Source: BS750m-G62 sp046483505
Lineage (GTDB): Bacteria; Planctomycetota; Phycisphaerae; FEN-1346
Reading direction: 5' to 3'
Assembly: GCA_046483505.1 (NCBI GenBank)
Contig: JAWODB010000139.1
Coordinates: 1 to 10,791 of the forward strand
Length of the DNA: 10,791 nt
Position 1 is the first letter of the stretch; every line of letters starts with the position of its first letter. A program made the translations under genes and the position numbers. The notes under the pieces are model-generated. The model had not been told where the DNA came from, ran no database searches, and was given only the letters and a program-made list of their open reading frames with translations. Positions 1-6,768 of the stretch are shown here, in pieces.

Positions 1-1188
1 CGCGGCGGGGCTGTCCTCACGTCCGAACGGCGAAATCTCCCGCAGCCGCCGGATGACGGGCGGCAGGACCTCCAGCACCGTGTCGATCTCCGCCTCCGTA
101 TTATACACGCTCAGGCTGAACCGAATCGAGCCGTGGGCGGAGGTGAACGGCACGCCCATCGCGCGGAGCACGTGGCTGGGTTCCAGGCTCCCGGTCGTGC
201 ACGCCGACCCGCTGGAGGCGCAGATGCCGTGCTGGTCGAGCATCAGGAGGATGGCCTCGCCCTCGACGTACTCGAAACTAAGGTTCGAGGTGTTGGGCAG
301 CCGCAGGTCGCGCCGGCCGTTGACGCGGGCGCCGGGGGCGAGCGTCAGCAGCCCCTCTTCCAGTCGGTCGCGCAGGGCCCGGACCTCGGTGTTTTCCTTC
401 TCGAGGTTGGCCTTGGCGAGTTCGGCCGCCGCCCCGAGGGCGACGATCTGCGGGACGGCCTCCGTGCCGCCGCGGCGATTGTTCTCCTGGTGCCCACCGA
501 GGAGCAGGGGACTGAACCGCGTCCCCCGCCGGACGTACAGCGCGCCTACGCCCTTCGGCGCGTGCAGTTTGTGGCCGGAAAGGCTCAGCATGTCGATGGG
601 CAGGTCCGAGAGGGTCATCGGCACCTTGCCCACGGCCTGGACGGCGTCGGTGTGGAACAGGATGCCGCGGTCGCGGCAGAGGGCGCCGAGGTCCTCCACG
701 GGGAACAGGACGCCCGTCTCGTTGTTGGCCCACATGGCGCTGGCGACGGCGGTCTCCTCGTCCAGGGCGTCGCCGAAGGCGGGCATGTCGACCTCACCCT
801 CGGCGTTGACGGGCACCTCGGTGACCCGGCAGACGGGCCGGCCGTGGTCGCCCTTGGCGAGAATCTGCCCCAGGTTCCGGACGGCGGGGTGCTCCACGCG
901 CGTCGTGATCACGTGCCGCCGCTCCGGGTAACAGCCCAGGGCGCTCATGATGGCCGTGTTGTCGCTCTCCGTGCCGCACGAAGTGAAGACGATCTCCGTC
1001 GGGTGGCATCCGAGGAGGTCGGCCACCTGCTGGCGGGCGCGGTCGACGGCCTTGGCCTCCCGCCCGCCGAACGTGTGGATGCTCGACGGGTTGCCGTAAT
1101 GGTCCGTCAGGTACGGCAGCATGGCCTCGCGGACCTCGGGGGCGACCGCGGTGGTGGCGTTGTTGTCGAGGTAGATGACGTCAGCCAT
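1..1188 (-). CDS. nifS: NIF-type cysteine desulfurase NifS (3' end beyond window)
   Basis: PLP-dependent enzyme that takes sulfur from L-cysteine, releasing alanine, and passes it as a persulfide to a scaffold for Fe-S cluster assembly in the cytosol. The start ATG gives MADVIYLDNNATT, the classic NifS opening. Also visible are NPSSIHTFG, TSCGTESD, VEHPAV, MWANNETG, FHTDAVQAVGKVP, the PLP lysine in SGHKLHAPKG (K207) and the persulfide cysteine in SSGSACTTGSLEPSH (C330), followed by a C-terminal region up to REISPFGRED. 396 codons are visible without a stop; Azotobacter NifS is about 400 residues, so only a few residues are missing at the left edge. The start overlaps the end of nifU by 8 bases (ATGGCTGA), with GAAGG about 6 bases upstream, which suggests translational coupling. 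The sequence is closer to true NifS than to IscS or SufS. Function is secure; the link to nitrogen fixation is not. Confidence 0.96.
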   Translation of the reverse strand, partial: MADVIYLDNNATTAVAPEVREAMLPYLTDHYGNPSSIHTFGGREAKAVDRARQQVADLLGCHPTEIVFTSCGTESDNTAIMSALGCYPERRHVITTRVEHPAVRNLGQILAKGDHGRPVCRVTEVPVNAEGEVDMPAFGDALDEETAVASAMWANNETGVLFPVEDLGALCRDRGILFHTDAVQAVGKVPMTLSDLPIDMLSLSGHKLHAPKGVGALYVRRGTRFSPLLLGGHQENNRRGGTEAVPQIVALGAAAELAKANLEKENTEVRALRDRLEEGLLTLAPGARVNGRRDLRLPNTSNLSFEYVEGEAILLMLDQHGICASSGSACTTGSLEPSHVLRAMGVPFTSAHGSIRFSLSVYNTEAEIDTVLEVLPPVIRRLREISPFGREDSPAA

Positions 1189-2068
1189 CGCGTGCCTTCG
1201 ATTCGGCGGGTTCGTCGGGCAGCCGGCCGCCCACGTCCTGGACGACGATGTCCGGGTCGACGAGTTCGCGGAGGCGGTCCTCGATGGTGCCCTTGAGGGT
1301 GAAGTCCTTGACGCGGCACCAGGCGCAGTGGCCGCGCAGCGCCACCTGCACCGTCCGGCCGTCGATGTCCACCAGTTCGATGTCGCCGCCGTCCGCCTGG
1401 AGCATGGGGCGGATGTCCTGCTCGATGACCTCCTCCACGCGCCGCATCCGCTGAAGGTTGGTCATCGGGCGGCGCCGCCGGCCGGCCTTGGCGGCGTGTT
1501 CCGGCTGCGGGCCGTGCACCTTCTCGATGATCTTTTCGATCTGGGGGTGGCACCCCCGGCACCCGCCGCCCGCCTTCGTGAAGTGCGTGACCTGGTCCAC
1601 CGTGTGCAGGTTCTCGTCGCGGACGACCTTCTCGATGAGTTTATCGGTCACGCCGAAGCACTTGCAGACGACGGTGCCCTGGTCCTCGAACTCGAACGGC
1701 TCGTGGCGGTGTGCGGCGAGGGCCTTCTGGAGGGCCTCCATGCCCATGACGGAGCAGTGCATCTTGGCCTCCGGCAGCCCGCCCAGATACTCGGCGATGT
1801 CGTCGTTCGTGACGGCCTCGGCCTCCTCCAGGGTCTTGCCGAGGATGAGGTCGATCAGGGCGTCGGACGAGGCGATGGCGCTGGCGCAGCCGAACGTCTG
1901 GAACCGTGCGTCGGCGATGCGGCCGTCGTCGTCGAGTTGGATCATCAGCCGCAGCGCGTCGCCGCACGTGATGTTGCCGACGGTGGCGTCGAGGTCGGGG
2001 TCGGCCACTTCCCCGTGATGCTTGGGGTTCAGGAAATGGTCCCGGACCTTCTCAGTGTAATCCCACAT
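1181..2068 (-). CDS. nifU: Three-domain Fe-S scaffold protein NifU
   Basis: Scaffold on which Fe-S clusters are built from NifS-derived sulfur before transfer to client proteins. It is 295 residues with the complete NifU layout. An IscU-like N-terminal domain (about 1-125) carries the three cluster cysteines C35, C61 and C105 (NITCGDAL, FGCASAIASS, KMHCSVMG). A central BFD-type [2Fe-2S] domain (about 130-185) has CxC at C135/C137 and CxxC at C170/C173. A basic linker (GRRRR) leads to a C-terminal Nfu domain (about 204-282) with CxxC at C248/C251. I chose the MWDYTEKV start because it matches the known NifU N-terminus and has GAGGA about 9 bases upstream. An in-frame start 60 bases further upstream lies on the -35 box of the promoter. 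It is first in an operon with nifS. No nif structural genes are seen nearby, so a general Fe-S role is likelier than nitrogen fixation. Confidence 0.97.
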   Translation of the reverse strand: MWDYTEKVRDHFLNPKHHGEVADPDLDATVGNITCGDALRLMIQLDDDGRIADARFQTFGCASAIASSDALIDLILGKTLEEAEAVTNDDIAEYLGGLPEAKMHCSVMGMEALQKALAAHRHEPFEFEDQGTVVCKCFGVTDKLIEKVVRDENLHTVDQVTHFTKAGGGCRGCHPQIEKIIEKVHGPQPEHAAKAGRRRRPMTNLQRMRRVEEVIEQDIRPMLQADGGDIELVDIDGRTVQVALRGHCAWCRVKDFTLKGTIEDRLRELVDPDIVVQDVGGRLPDEPAESKARDG

Positions 2069-2099
2069 GATCGCACGTCCTCGCAAGCCGTGCTCATGT

Positions 2100-2128
2100 A
2101 TTCTAGCCGGGTGGGGCTGGGTTATCAA
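2100..2128 (-). promoter_or_regulatory. Sigma70-type promoter of nifU-nifS
   Basis: On the minus strand TTGATA (2128-2123), a 17-base spacer and TAGAAT (2105-2100) match the consensus -35/-10 layout at five of six positions in each box. The predicted transcript starts near 2093, about 25 bases before the nifU ATG. This excludes the longer nifU reading frame, whose start codon would sit inside the -35 box. Confidence 0.72.
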
Positions 2129-2180
2129 GACGGCGGCCGTGCAGAGGGGGTGGGGCGTCCGCCGTCCGACGGGCGCAGAC

Positions 2181-2208
2181 GAAAACCGGCGCCCCGTGGG
2201 ACGCCGGT
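2181..2208 (-). terminator. Intrinsic terminator after the PilZ gene
   Basis: Read on the minus strand, ACCGGCG at 2208-2202 and CGCCGGT at 2191-2185 form a perfect 7-bp stem that extends inward through C-G pairs around a small loop, directly followed by TTTT (2185-2182) and C. It lies 80 bases after the PilZ stop codon and about 53 bases upstream of the nifU -35 box, so it should separate the two transcripts. The T-tract is short. Confidence 0.55.
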
Positions 2209-2287
2209 CCGGATGGAGGCCTCTCCGCCGGGTCGGGCGAGGCCGCTGCGTGCCGGCCGTGGCGGACGCAGGTCGTCCGGCGGGCGC

Positions 2288-2635
2288 TCAGGCCCCCGCC
2301 AGAGGCTGGTCGAACTTGATGCCCAGCAGCGTCTCGCCGTCCTGTTCCTGGACGCGGACCACGCGGCCTCGCACGGGCGCACGCTTCGCCACGGCCGAGA
2401 TGTCCTTCGGGACGAGCAGGAACTCGACCGTGACGGCCTGGCCGTCGAAGACGCCTTTGGACCTCGGGAACCCTCTCAACTTCGCCCCGCCGCGCGACAC
2501 GTCGAGCGTCTTGCCGTGGAAGACCTCGCGCCACCCTTCGTCGCGGACGATGGTGTCGTACTTGCGCCGCTGGCGGCGGTGCTGCCGGCGGTTGTTCGTG
2601 AATAATTGGGTCAGGGATTCGAGTAATGCGCCCAC
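2288..2635 (-). CDS. Single-domain PilZ protein, probable c-di-GMP receptor
   Basis: 115-residue protein consisting essentially of one PilZ domain, a module that binds the second messenger c-di-GMP and alters partner activity (motility, exopolysaccharide or other surface traits in known cases). The arginine-rich stretch at 16-24 contains RxxxR spacings (R16/R20, R20/R24). It is followed by the DxSxxG signature (D45, S47, G50 in DVSRGG) and a beta-rich C-terminal half (GRVVRVQEQDGETLLGIKF). There is no signal peptide, transmembrane segment or second domain. The start is GTG, chosen for a GGGAGG about 8 bases upstream. The gene is monocistronic, divergent from ndk, with a terminator behind it. 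No clear promoter stands out; a weak TTCAGC-N17-CGATAA lies upstream. The partner cannot be told from context. Family assignment is good, target process unknown. Confidence 0.82.
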   Translation of the reverse strand: MGALLESLTQLFTNNRRQHRRQRRKYDTIVRDEGWREVFHGKTLDVSRGGAKLRGFPRSKGVFDGQAVTVEFLLVPKDISAVAKRAPVRGRVVRVQEQDGETLLGIKFDQPLAGA

Positions 2636-2773
2636 GGTCGGGCCCTCCCGATGGAGACAGACCTCGTCTCTTCCATGGCGCGCGGGTGACCACGGGGTTT
2701 ATCGGCCGTCCGGCGGTTGCGGCTGAAGGAGGATTCTCGACGCCTCCCGCCGTAGAGGGTGCCGCGCTTTCGC

Positions 2774-2802
2774 TTGCGAACGCCCGTGCCCGCCCGTAGA
2801 CT
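2774..2802 (+). promoter_or_regulatory. Probable promoter of ndk
   Basis: TTGCGA (2774-2779), a 17-base spacer and TAGACT (2797-2802) give four of six matches to each sigma70-type box. Transcription would start near 2809, about 33 bases before the ndk start codon. It lies in the 206-base divergent gap between the PilZ gene and ndk. Confidence 0.5.
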
Positions 2803-2841
2803 GTCGCCGCTCGCACGACGCCACTCAGCAAGGAGCCAGTC

Positions 2842-3312
2842 GTGGAACGGACCCTCGTCATGCTGAAGCCGGACGCCGTCCACCGCGGCCTGGTGGGTCG
2901 GCTCATCGCGCGGCTGGAGGACAAGGGCCTGAAGGTCGTCGCCCTGAAGATGGCCCGCATCGACCGCGCCACGGCCGAGCAGCACTACGCCGAGCACGAG
3001 GGCAAGGCGTTCTACGAGCCGCTCCTCAGGTTCGTCACGGGCGGGCCGACCGTGTTCATGGTCCTGGAGGGGAACGGGGCCGTCGCCGTCGTCCGTAAAC
3101 TGATGGGTGCCACCTTCGGCCCGGACGCCGCACCGGGCACGCTGCGCGGCGACTTCGGCGTCTCGAAGCGGTTTAACCTGGTGCACGGGAGCGATTCGCC
3201 CGACTCCGCCGAGAAGGAGATCGCCCTCTTCTTCGAGCCGGACGACCTCCTCGACTGGGACCCCGTCACCTGGCCGTGGCACTACGACTTCTCGAGCGGC
3301 GAGGCGGTGTAG
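2842..3312 (+). CDS. ndk: Nucleoside diphosphate kinase
   Basis: Transfers the gamma phosphate of ATP to nucleoside diphosphates through a phosphohistidine, balancing NTP and dNTP pools in the cytosol. It is 156 residues. Family landmarks are the opening RTLVMLKPDAV with K9, Y49 and H52, R85, T91, RGDF with R102, N112 and the catalytic H115 in NLVHGSDSPDSAEKE, all in the expected order and spacing. The start is GTG, preceded by AAGGAG with a 6-7 base gap; starting at the ATG six codons later would remove the first beta strand. The C-terminal tail (DWDPVTWPWHYDFSSGEAV) is somewhat longer than in the roughly 140-residue enzymes and rich in Trp. The gene has its own promoter and is followed by two hairpins, so it is probably transcribed alone. 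Confidence 0.97.
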   Translation: MERTLVMLKPDAVHRGLVGRLIARLEDKGLKVVALKMARIDRATAEQHYAEHEGKAFYEPLLRFVTGGPTVFMVLEGNGAVAVVRKLMGATFGPDAAPGTLRGDFGVSKRFNLVHGSDSPDSAEKEIALFFEPDDLLDWDPVTWPWHYDFSSGEAV

Positions 3313-3333
3313 GCGGCCGCCCCGCGCGCCCGG

Positions 3334-3378
3334 CCGGCGACGGTACGTCGCCGGTCGCCCGCGCGCCGAACGGCGCGC
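3334..3378 (+). terminator. Tandem hairpins after ndk, terminator-like
   Basis: Two perfect hairpins follow the ndk stop codon: CCGGCGAC, loop GGTAC, GTCGCCGG (3334-3354), then GCGCGCC, loop GAAC, GGCGCGC (3361-3378). Neither is followed by a T-tract, so intrinsic termination is uncertain. They may end or stabilise the ndk mRNA. They lie just upstream of the hisD promoter. Confidence 0.45.
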
Positions 3379-3406
3379 CGCGCAATCGCAGCGGCTGAAT
3401 GTTCGA

Positions 3407-3436
3407 TTGAATACCCCGCCGCGGGGCCCCTATAAT
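3407..3436 (+). promoter_or_regulatory. Sigma70-type promoter of hisD-hisC-hisB
   Basis: TTGAAT (3407-3412), an 18-base spacer and a perfect TATAAT (3431-3436). The local AT content stands out against the GC-rich surroundings. Transcription would begin near 3443, about 29 bases before hisD. The leader is too short for an attenuator or T-box. Confidence 0.75.
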
Positions 3437-3471
3437 CGCCTTCTCGGAGCCGCGGGGGAGGGGCAGCGCCC

Positions 3472-4791
3472 ATGATTCGCCGCATCGATTACCGGACGGA
3501 CGCGGGCCGCCGGGCCCTCGACGCCCTCCGTGCGGCCCTGGACGCCGAGCAGGGCATCGTCTCGGGCGGCGAGGGCGCCGGCGAGGTCGAGACGGCCGTC
3601 CGCCGCCTCCTCGACGACGTCCGCGCCCGCGGCGACGCCGCCGTCTGCGAGGCGACGGCCCGATTCGACGGGGTGGACCTCACCCCGGACGCCCTCCGCG
3701 TGCCGGCCGAGGTCATCGAGGCCGCCTACGACGCCGCCGACCCGGCGTTCGTCGCCACGGTCACGCGGATCCGGGAGTCCGTCCGGGCGTTTCAGCGGCA
3801 GATCCTGGCCCGTCCGCCGGAGGTGCTCGAGCGCGACGGGCGGCGGCTGCGGCTGCTCTACCGTCCGCTGGCCCGCGTGGGCGTGTACGTGCCGGGCGGC
3901 CGGGCGTTCTACCCGTCCAGCGTGCTGATGACGGCGGTGCCGGCCTTGGCGGCCGGTGTGCCGGAGGTGGCCGTGGCGTGCCCGCCGTCGGCCGTCGGCG
4001 ACGTGCACGCCGCCGTCCTGGCCGTCTGCCGCGTCGCCGGCGTCGAAGAGGTCTACCGGATGGGCGGCGTGCAGGCGATTGCCGCCCTCGCCTACGGGAC
4101 TCAGGCGGTGCCGGCGGTCGAGAAGATCGTCGGCCCCGGCAACGCGTACGTGCAGGCGGCGAAGCGGCTGGTCTTCGGCCGGGTCGACATCGAGGGCCTG
4201 GCCGGGCCGAGCGAGGTCGTCGTCCTGGCCGACGGCTCCGCCGACGCGGCCCTCGTGGCGGCCGACCTGCTGAGCCAGGCCGAGCACGATCCCGGCTCGG
4301 CCATCCTCGTGACGACCGACGAGGCGCTCGCGGGCGCCGTCGCGGACGAACTGGCGCGGCAGGTGGCGGCCCTCGCGCGGGCGGAGGCGACCCGCGAGGC
4401 GCTCGAGAAGTATTCCGCCCTCGTCGTGACGGGCGACCTGGACGAGGCGGTCCGCGTCACGAACGCCATCGCCCCGGAGCACCTGGAGATCCAGACGGCC
4501 GACCCGGAGGCGGTGCTGCGCGACGTCCGCTGCGCGGGGGCGGTGTTCCTCGGCCGCCACACGCCCGTGGCCGTCGGCGACTACGTCGCCGGACCGAGTC
4601 ACACGCTGCCGACGGGCGGCACGGCGCGGTGGGCGAGCGGGCTGACGGCCAACGATTTCCTCCGCTCGATGAGCGTCGTCGAATACGATGCGGCGGCGCT
4701 GGCGGCCGACGCCCCGGACATCGAACGCATGGCCGAGACCGAGGGCCTGACCGCCCACGCCGAGAGCGTGCGCAAGCGGCTAGAATGCTGA
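3472..4791 (+). CDS. hisD: Histidinol dehydrogenase
   Basis: Catalyses the last two steps of histidine synthesis: NAD-dependent, zinc-assisted oxidation of L-histidinol to histidinal and then to L-histidine. It is 439 residues, normal for the family. Conserved stretches in order are YVPGGRAFYPSSVLM, the MGGVQAIAALAYGT region, VGPGNAYVQAAKR, DIEGLAGPSEVVVLAD, LLSQAEHDPGS, APEHLEI, VGDYVAGPSHTLPT and the C-terminal GLTAHAESV. Residues matching the known zinc ligands and catalytic base are all present: Q269, H272, E336, H337, D370 and H429. ATG start with GGGGAGGGG about 8 bases upstream. It is the first gene of the hisDCB group and is followed by a repeat-filled gap before hisC. Confidence 0.97.
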   Translation: MIRRIDYRTDAGRRALDALRAALDAEQGIVSGGEGAGEVETAVRRLLDDVRARGDAAVCEATARFDGVDLTPDALRVPAEVIEAAYDAADPAFVATVTRIRESVRAFQRQILARPPEVLERDGRRLRLLYRPLARVGVYVPGGRAFYPSSVLMTAVPALAAGVPEVAVACPPSAVGDVHAAVLAVCRVAGVEEVYRMGGVQAIAALAYGTQAVPAVEKIVGPGNAYVQAAKRLVFGRVDIEGLAGPSEVVVLADGSADAALVAADLLSQAEHDPGSAILVTTDEALAGAVADELARQVAALARAEATREALEKYSALVVTGDLDEAVRVTNAIAPEHLEIQTADPEAVLRDVRCAGAVFLGRHTPVAVGDYVAGPSHTLPTGGTARWASGLTANDFLRSMSVVEYDAAALAADAPDIERMAETEGLTAHAESVRKRLEC

Positions 4792-4792
4792 A

Positions 4793-4820
4793 GCGCGGCG
4801 GGTCTCCGCACCCGCCGCGC
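4793..4820 (-). repeat. Family B palindromic repeat, copy 1
   Basis: Perfect 11-bp stem (GCGCGGCGGGT / ACCCGCCGCGC) around a six-base loop that reads GCGGAG on the minus strand. It starts one base after the hisD stop codon and is the near-exact inverse of the copy at 4843-4870, 22 bases away. It may act on the mRNA between hisD and hisC. Confidence 0.8.
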
Positions 4821-4842
4821 AGCCCTGGAAATGGCGGTTCGC

Positions 4843-4870
4843 GCGCGGCGGGTACGGAGACCCGCCGCGC
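4843..4870 (+). repeat. Family B palindromic repeat, copy 2
   Basis: Stem GCGCGGCGGGT / ACCCGCCGCGC with loop ACGGAG. Together with the inverted copy at 4793-4820 it can form either two separate hairpins or one long cruciform. It lies in the hisD-hisC gap. Confidence 0.8.
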
Positions 4871-4889
4871 ACGAGTTAGCGTTGTAGTG

Positions 4890-4915
4890 TTAGCCGCCGG
4901 GCTTGCCCGGCGCGT
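4890..4915 (+). repeat. Family A palindromic repeat, copy 1
   Basis: Layout TTAGCC, arm GCCGGGC, TT, arm GCCCGGC, GCGT. Flanks and central TT match the copies at 6619-6644 and 6668-6693 while the arms differ in a compensatory way. It ends 22 bases before the hisC start, so it could influence hisC translation or mRNA stability. Confidence 0.8.
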
Positions 4916-4937
4916 CCTCTGCAAACAGCGGTGAGTC

Positions 4938-5999
4938 ATGGATTATTTGCGCAGGCACATCGACGCCATGGCCGGCTACACCCCCGGCGAGCAGCCGGGC
5001 GAGGCCGAGCCGGTCATCAAACTCAACACGAACGAGAATCCGTACCCGCCCTCGCCGCGGGTCCTGGAGGTCGTCCGCAACACCGACGGGTCGGTCCTCC
5101 GCAAGTACCCGGACCCGATGGCCACCAAGGTCCGCCGCCTCGTCGCCGAGCGGTTCGACGTGCACCCGGAGCAGGTGCTGTGCGGCAACGGGTCGGACGA
5201 ACTGCTGACGCTGTGCGTCCGGGCGATGGTCGGCGAGGGCGAGCGCGCCGCCTGGCCCACGCCCACGTACTCGCTGTACCCGGTGCTGGCGGATATCCAG
5301 GGGGCCGGGACCGTCGAGGTGCCCACGGAAATCGACTTCACCGTGCCCGTCGACCCGTTGGCCGAAGCGGACGCGCGCGTTCTCTTCCTCTGCAACCCGA
5401 ACGCGCCGACGGGCGTCCACGTGCCGGACAAGGACGTCCTGGACCTGGCGGACCGTTTCCGCGGCGTCGTCGTGGTGGACGAGGCGTACGCCGACTTCGG
5501 CCCGGGGTCGGTCATCCCGGCCGTCGAGGACCGCGACAACGTCCTCGTGCTGCGGACGCTGTCGAAGTCGTACAGCCTGGCCGGGCTGCGGTTCGGCTAC
5601 GCCGTCGGCCCCGTCTCGCTCATCACGGGCCTGGCGAAATGCAAGGATTCCTACAACTGTGATGCCATCAGCATCGAGGCGGCGGCCGCCGCGCTCCGGG
5701 ACGAGGCGTGGATGCGGGCGAACGTCGAGCGCATCCGCAGCGAACGGTCGCGCCTGGCCGAGCGCCTGACGGCGATGGGGTTCGGCGTCACGCCGTCGGA
5801 GGCGAACTTCGTGCTGGCCCGCCCTCCCGGCGGCCGCGCCGAGGCGCTCTACGACGGGCTCAAGTCGCGCGGCGTCCTGGTTCGATACTGGAACCTGCCC
5901 CGGCTCGATGATAAGGTGCGCATCACCGTCGGCACGCCGGAGGAAACGGACGCGCTGCTGGCGGCCGCCCGCGACCTCGTGGAGGAGGAACAGACGTGA
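4938..5999 (+). CDS. hisC: Histidinol-phosphate aminotransferase
   Basis: PLP enzyme that transfers the amino group of glutamate to imidazole-acetol phosphate, giving histidinol phosphate. It is 353 residues, class I/II aminotransferase fold. Landmarks are KLNTNENPYPPSP at about 33, YPDP, LCGNGSDELL, FLCNPNAPTG with N153, VVDEAYADF with D181 and Y184, the PLP lysine K210 in LSKSYSLAGLRFGYA, and R218. The motif set fits HisC, although tyrosine or phenylalanine aminotransferase side activity cannot be excluded. ATG start with a weak GGTGA upstream. It lies 146 bases after hisD behind three palindromic repeats and overlaps hisB by 4 bases (GTGA), so hisC and hisB should be translationally coupled. 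No separate promoter is visible in front of it. Confidence 0.95.
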   Translation: MDYLRRHIDAMAGYTPGEQPGEAEPVIKLNTNENPYPPSPRVLEVVRNTDGSVLRKYPDPMATKVRRLVAERFDVHPEQVLCGNGSDELLTLCVRAMVGEGERAAWPTPTYSLYPVLADIQGAGTVEVPTEIDFTVPVDPLAEADARVLFLCNPNAPTGVHVPDKDVLDLADRFRGVVVVDEAYADFGPGSVIPAVEDRDNVLVLRTLSKSYSLAGLRFGYAVGPVSLITGLAKCKDSYNCDAISIEAAAAALRDEAWMRANVERIRSERSRLAERLTAMGFGVTPSEANFVLARPPGGRAEALYDGLKSRGVLVRYWNLPRLDDKVRITVGTPEETDALLAAARDLVEEEQT

Positions 6000-6604
6000 G
6001 CCAGGACGAACCGCTTCCGCCCCGGACGGCCGACGTCTCGCGCGCCACCCGGGAAACGCAGATCCAGGTCAAACTGAACCTGGACGGCACGGGCAAGGCC
6101 ACGTTCGACACGCCCGTCGGGTTCCTGAACCACATGCTCGACCTGCTGGCCCGGCACGCGCTGCTGGACCTGACGGTGCGCGCCAGCGGCGACGTGGACG
6201 TCGACCTGCATCACACGACGGAAGATATCGGCATCTGCCTGGGCCAGGCGCTGAACGAGGCGCTCGGCGACAAGGCCGGCATCGCCCGGTTCGGGTGGGC
6301 GGCCGTCCCGATGGACGAGGCGCTGGCGCAGGTGGCCCTCGACATCTCCGGCCGCGCGTTCCTGGGCTATGACGTCACGTTCCCGGGCGAGCACATCGGC
6401 GAGTTCGAGACGGAACTCGTGGAGGAGTTCCTCGGCGGGTTCGTCAACCACGCCAACGTCACGCTGCACGTGACCGTGCCGCACGGCACGAACGATCACC
6501 ACATCGCGGAGGCGATCTTCAAGGCGGTGGCGGTGGCGCTGCGCGAGGCCGTCGGCCGCCATCCCCGCATCTCCGGCACGCCGAGCACGAAGGGGGTGCT
6601 GTGA
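5996..6604 (+). CDS. hisB: Imidazoleglycerol-phosphate dehydratase
   Basis: Manganese-dependent dehydration of imidazole-glycerol phosphate to imidazole-acetol phosphate, the step that supplies the substrate of HisC next to it. It is 202 residues, the single-function form without the N-terminal phosphatase found in enterobacterial HisB. Both internal repeats with metal ligands are visible: FLNHMLDLLARH, DLHHTTEDIGI (H72, H73, E76, D77) and GTNDHHIAEAIFKA (H168, H169), plus the usual C-terminal STKG. The start is GTG overlapping the hisC stop, with a strong GGAGGAGGA upstream. It is the last gene of the group; the histidinol-phosphatase must be encoded elsewhere. Confidence 0.97.
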   Translation: MSQDEPLPPRTADVSRATRETQIQVKLNLDGTGKATFDTPVGFLNHMLDLLARHALLDLTVRASGDVDVDLHHTTEDIGICLGQALNEALGDKAGIARFGWAAVPMDEALAQVALDISGRAFLGYDVTFPGEHIGEFETELVEEFLGGFVNHANVTLHVTVPHGTNDHHIAEAIFKAVAVALREAVGRHPRISGTPSTKGVL

Positions 6605-6618
6605 GGCGCGGGTGACAT

Positions 6619-6644
6619 TTAGCCGCCCGGCTTGCCGGGCGCGT
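6619..6644 (+). repeat. Family A palindromic repeat, copy 2
   Basis: TTAGCC, arm GCCCGGC, TT, arm GCCGGGC, GCGT. Relative to copy 1 one arm position changes from G to C and its partner from C to G, keeping the stem intact. It begins 15 bases after hisB and is paired with an inverted copy 23 bases away. Confidence 0.8.
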
Positions 6645-6667
6645 ATCGCAGAAGGCGCGTGACCGAG

Positions 6668-6693
6668 ACGCGGCGAGTAAACTCGCCGGCTAA
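6668..6693 (-). repeat. Family A palindromic repeat, copy 3 (inverted)
   Basis: On the minus strand it reads TTAGCC, arm GGCGAGT, TT, arm ACTCGCC, GCGT. Flanks and TT are identical to copies 1 and 2, but the arms differ at several paired positions, all compensated. This is the strongest single sign that the hairpin itself is conserved. Confidence 0.8.
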
Positions 6694-6716
6694 ATGGGCG
6701 TGAATGCGCACGAAAC

Positions 6717-6744
6717 GCGCGGCGGGCGGGGAGGCCCGCCTCGC
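6717..6744 (+). repeat. Family B palindromic repeat, copy 3 (diverged)
   Basis: Stem GCGCGGCGGGC / GCCCGCCTCGC around loop GGGGAG. The innermost pair is C-G instead of T-A, a compensated change. One mismatch (C6720 against T6741) interrupts the stem, so this copy looks older than the others. Confidence 0.65.
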
Positions 6745-6768
6745 TGGTTTTCACCAACGCCTGTGTGG

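Noticed and set aside
133..1296. Plus-strand frames opposite nifS
   Set aside because: The minus strand encodes a clear NifS with both catalytic residues; the plus-strand translations show no motif.
1..2068. Nitrogen fixation gene cluster
   Set aside because: Only nifU and nifS are present; neighbours are unrelated and there is no sigma54-type promoter.
2069..2128. N-terminal extension of NifU by 20 residues
   Set aside because: The extension would begin within the -35 box of the promoter, lacks similarity to NifU, and the MWDY start has a ribosome binding site.
1175..2605. A 476-codon plus-strand frame across nifU and the PilZ gene
   Set aside because: It runs antisense to two genes with strong family motifs and through the terminator and promoter between them.
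3437..3471. Histidine attenuator or T-box leader before hisD
   Set aside because: The predicted leader is about 29 bases, too short for a His-rich leader peptide or a T-box.
3430..4758. A 442-codon open frame opposite hisD
   Set aside because: Antisense shadow of a full-length histidinol dehydrogenase; Arg/Gly/His-rich with no recognisable domain.
4793..4915. CRISPR array
   Set aside because: The repeats are inverted palindromes of two families, not direct repeats with equal spacers, and no cas gene is present.
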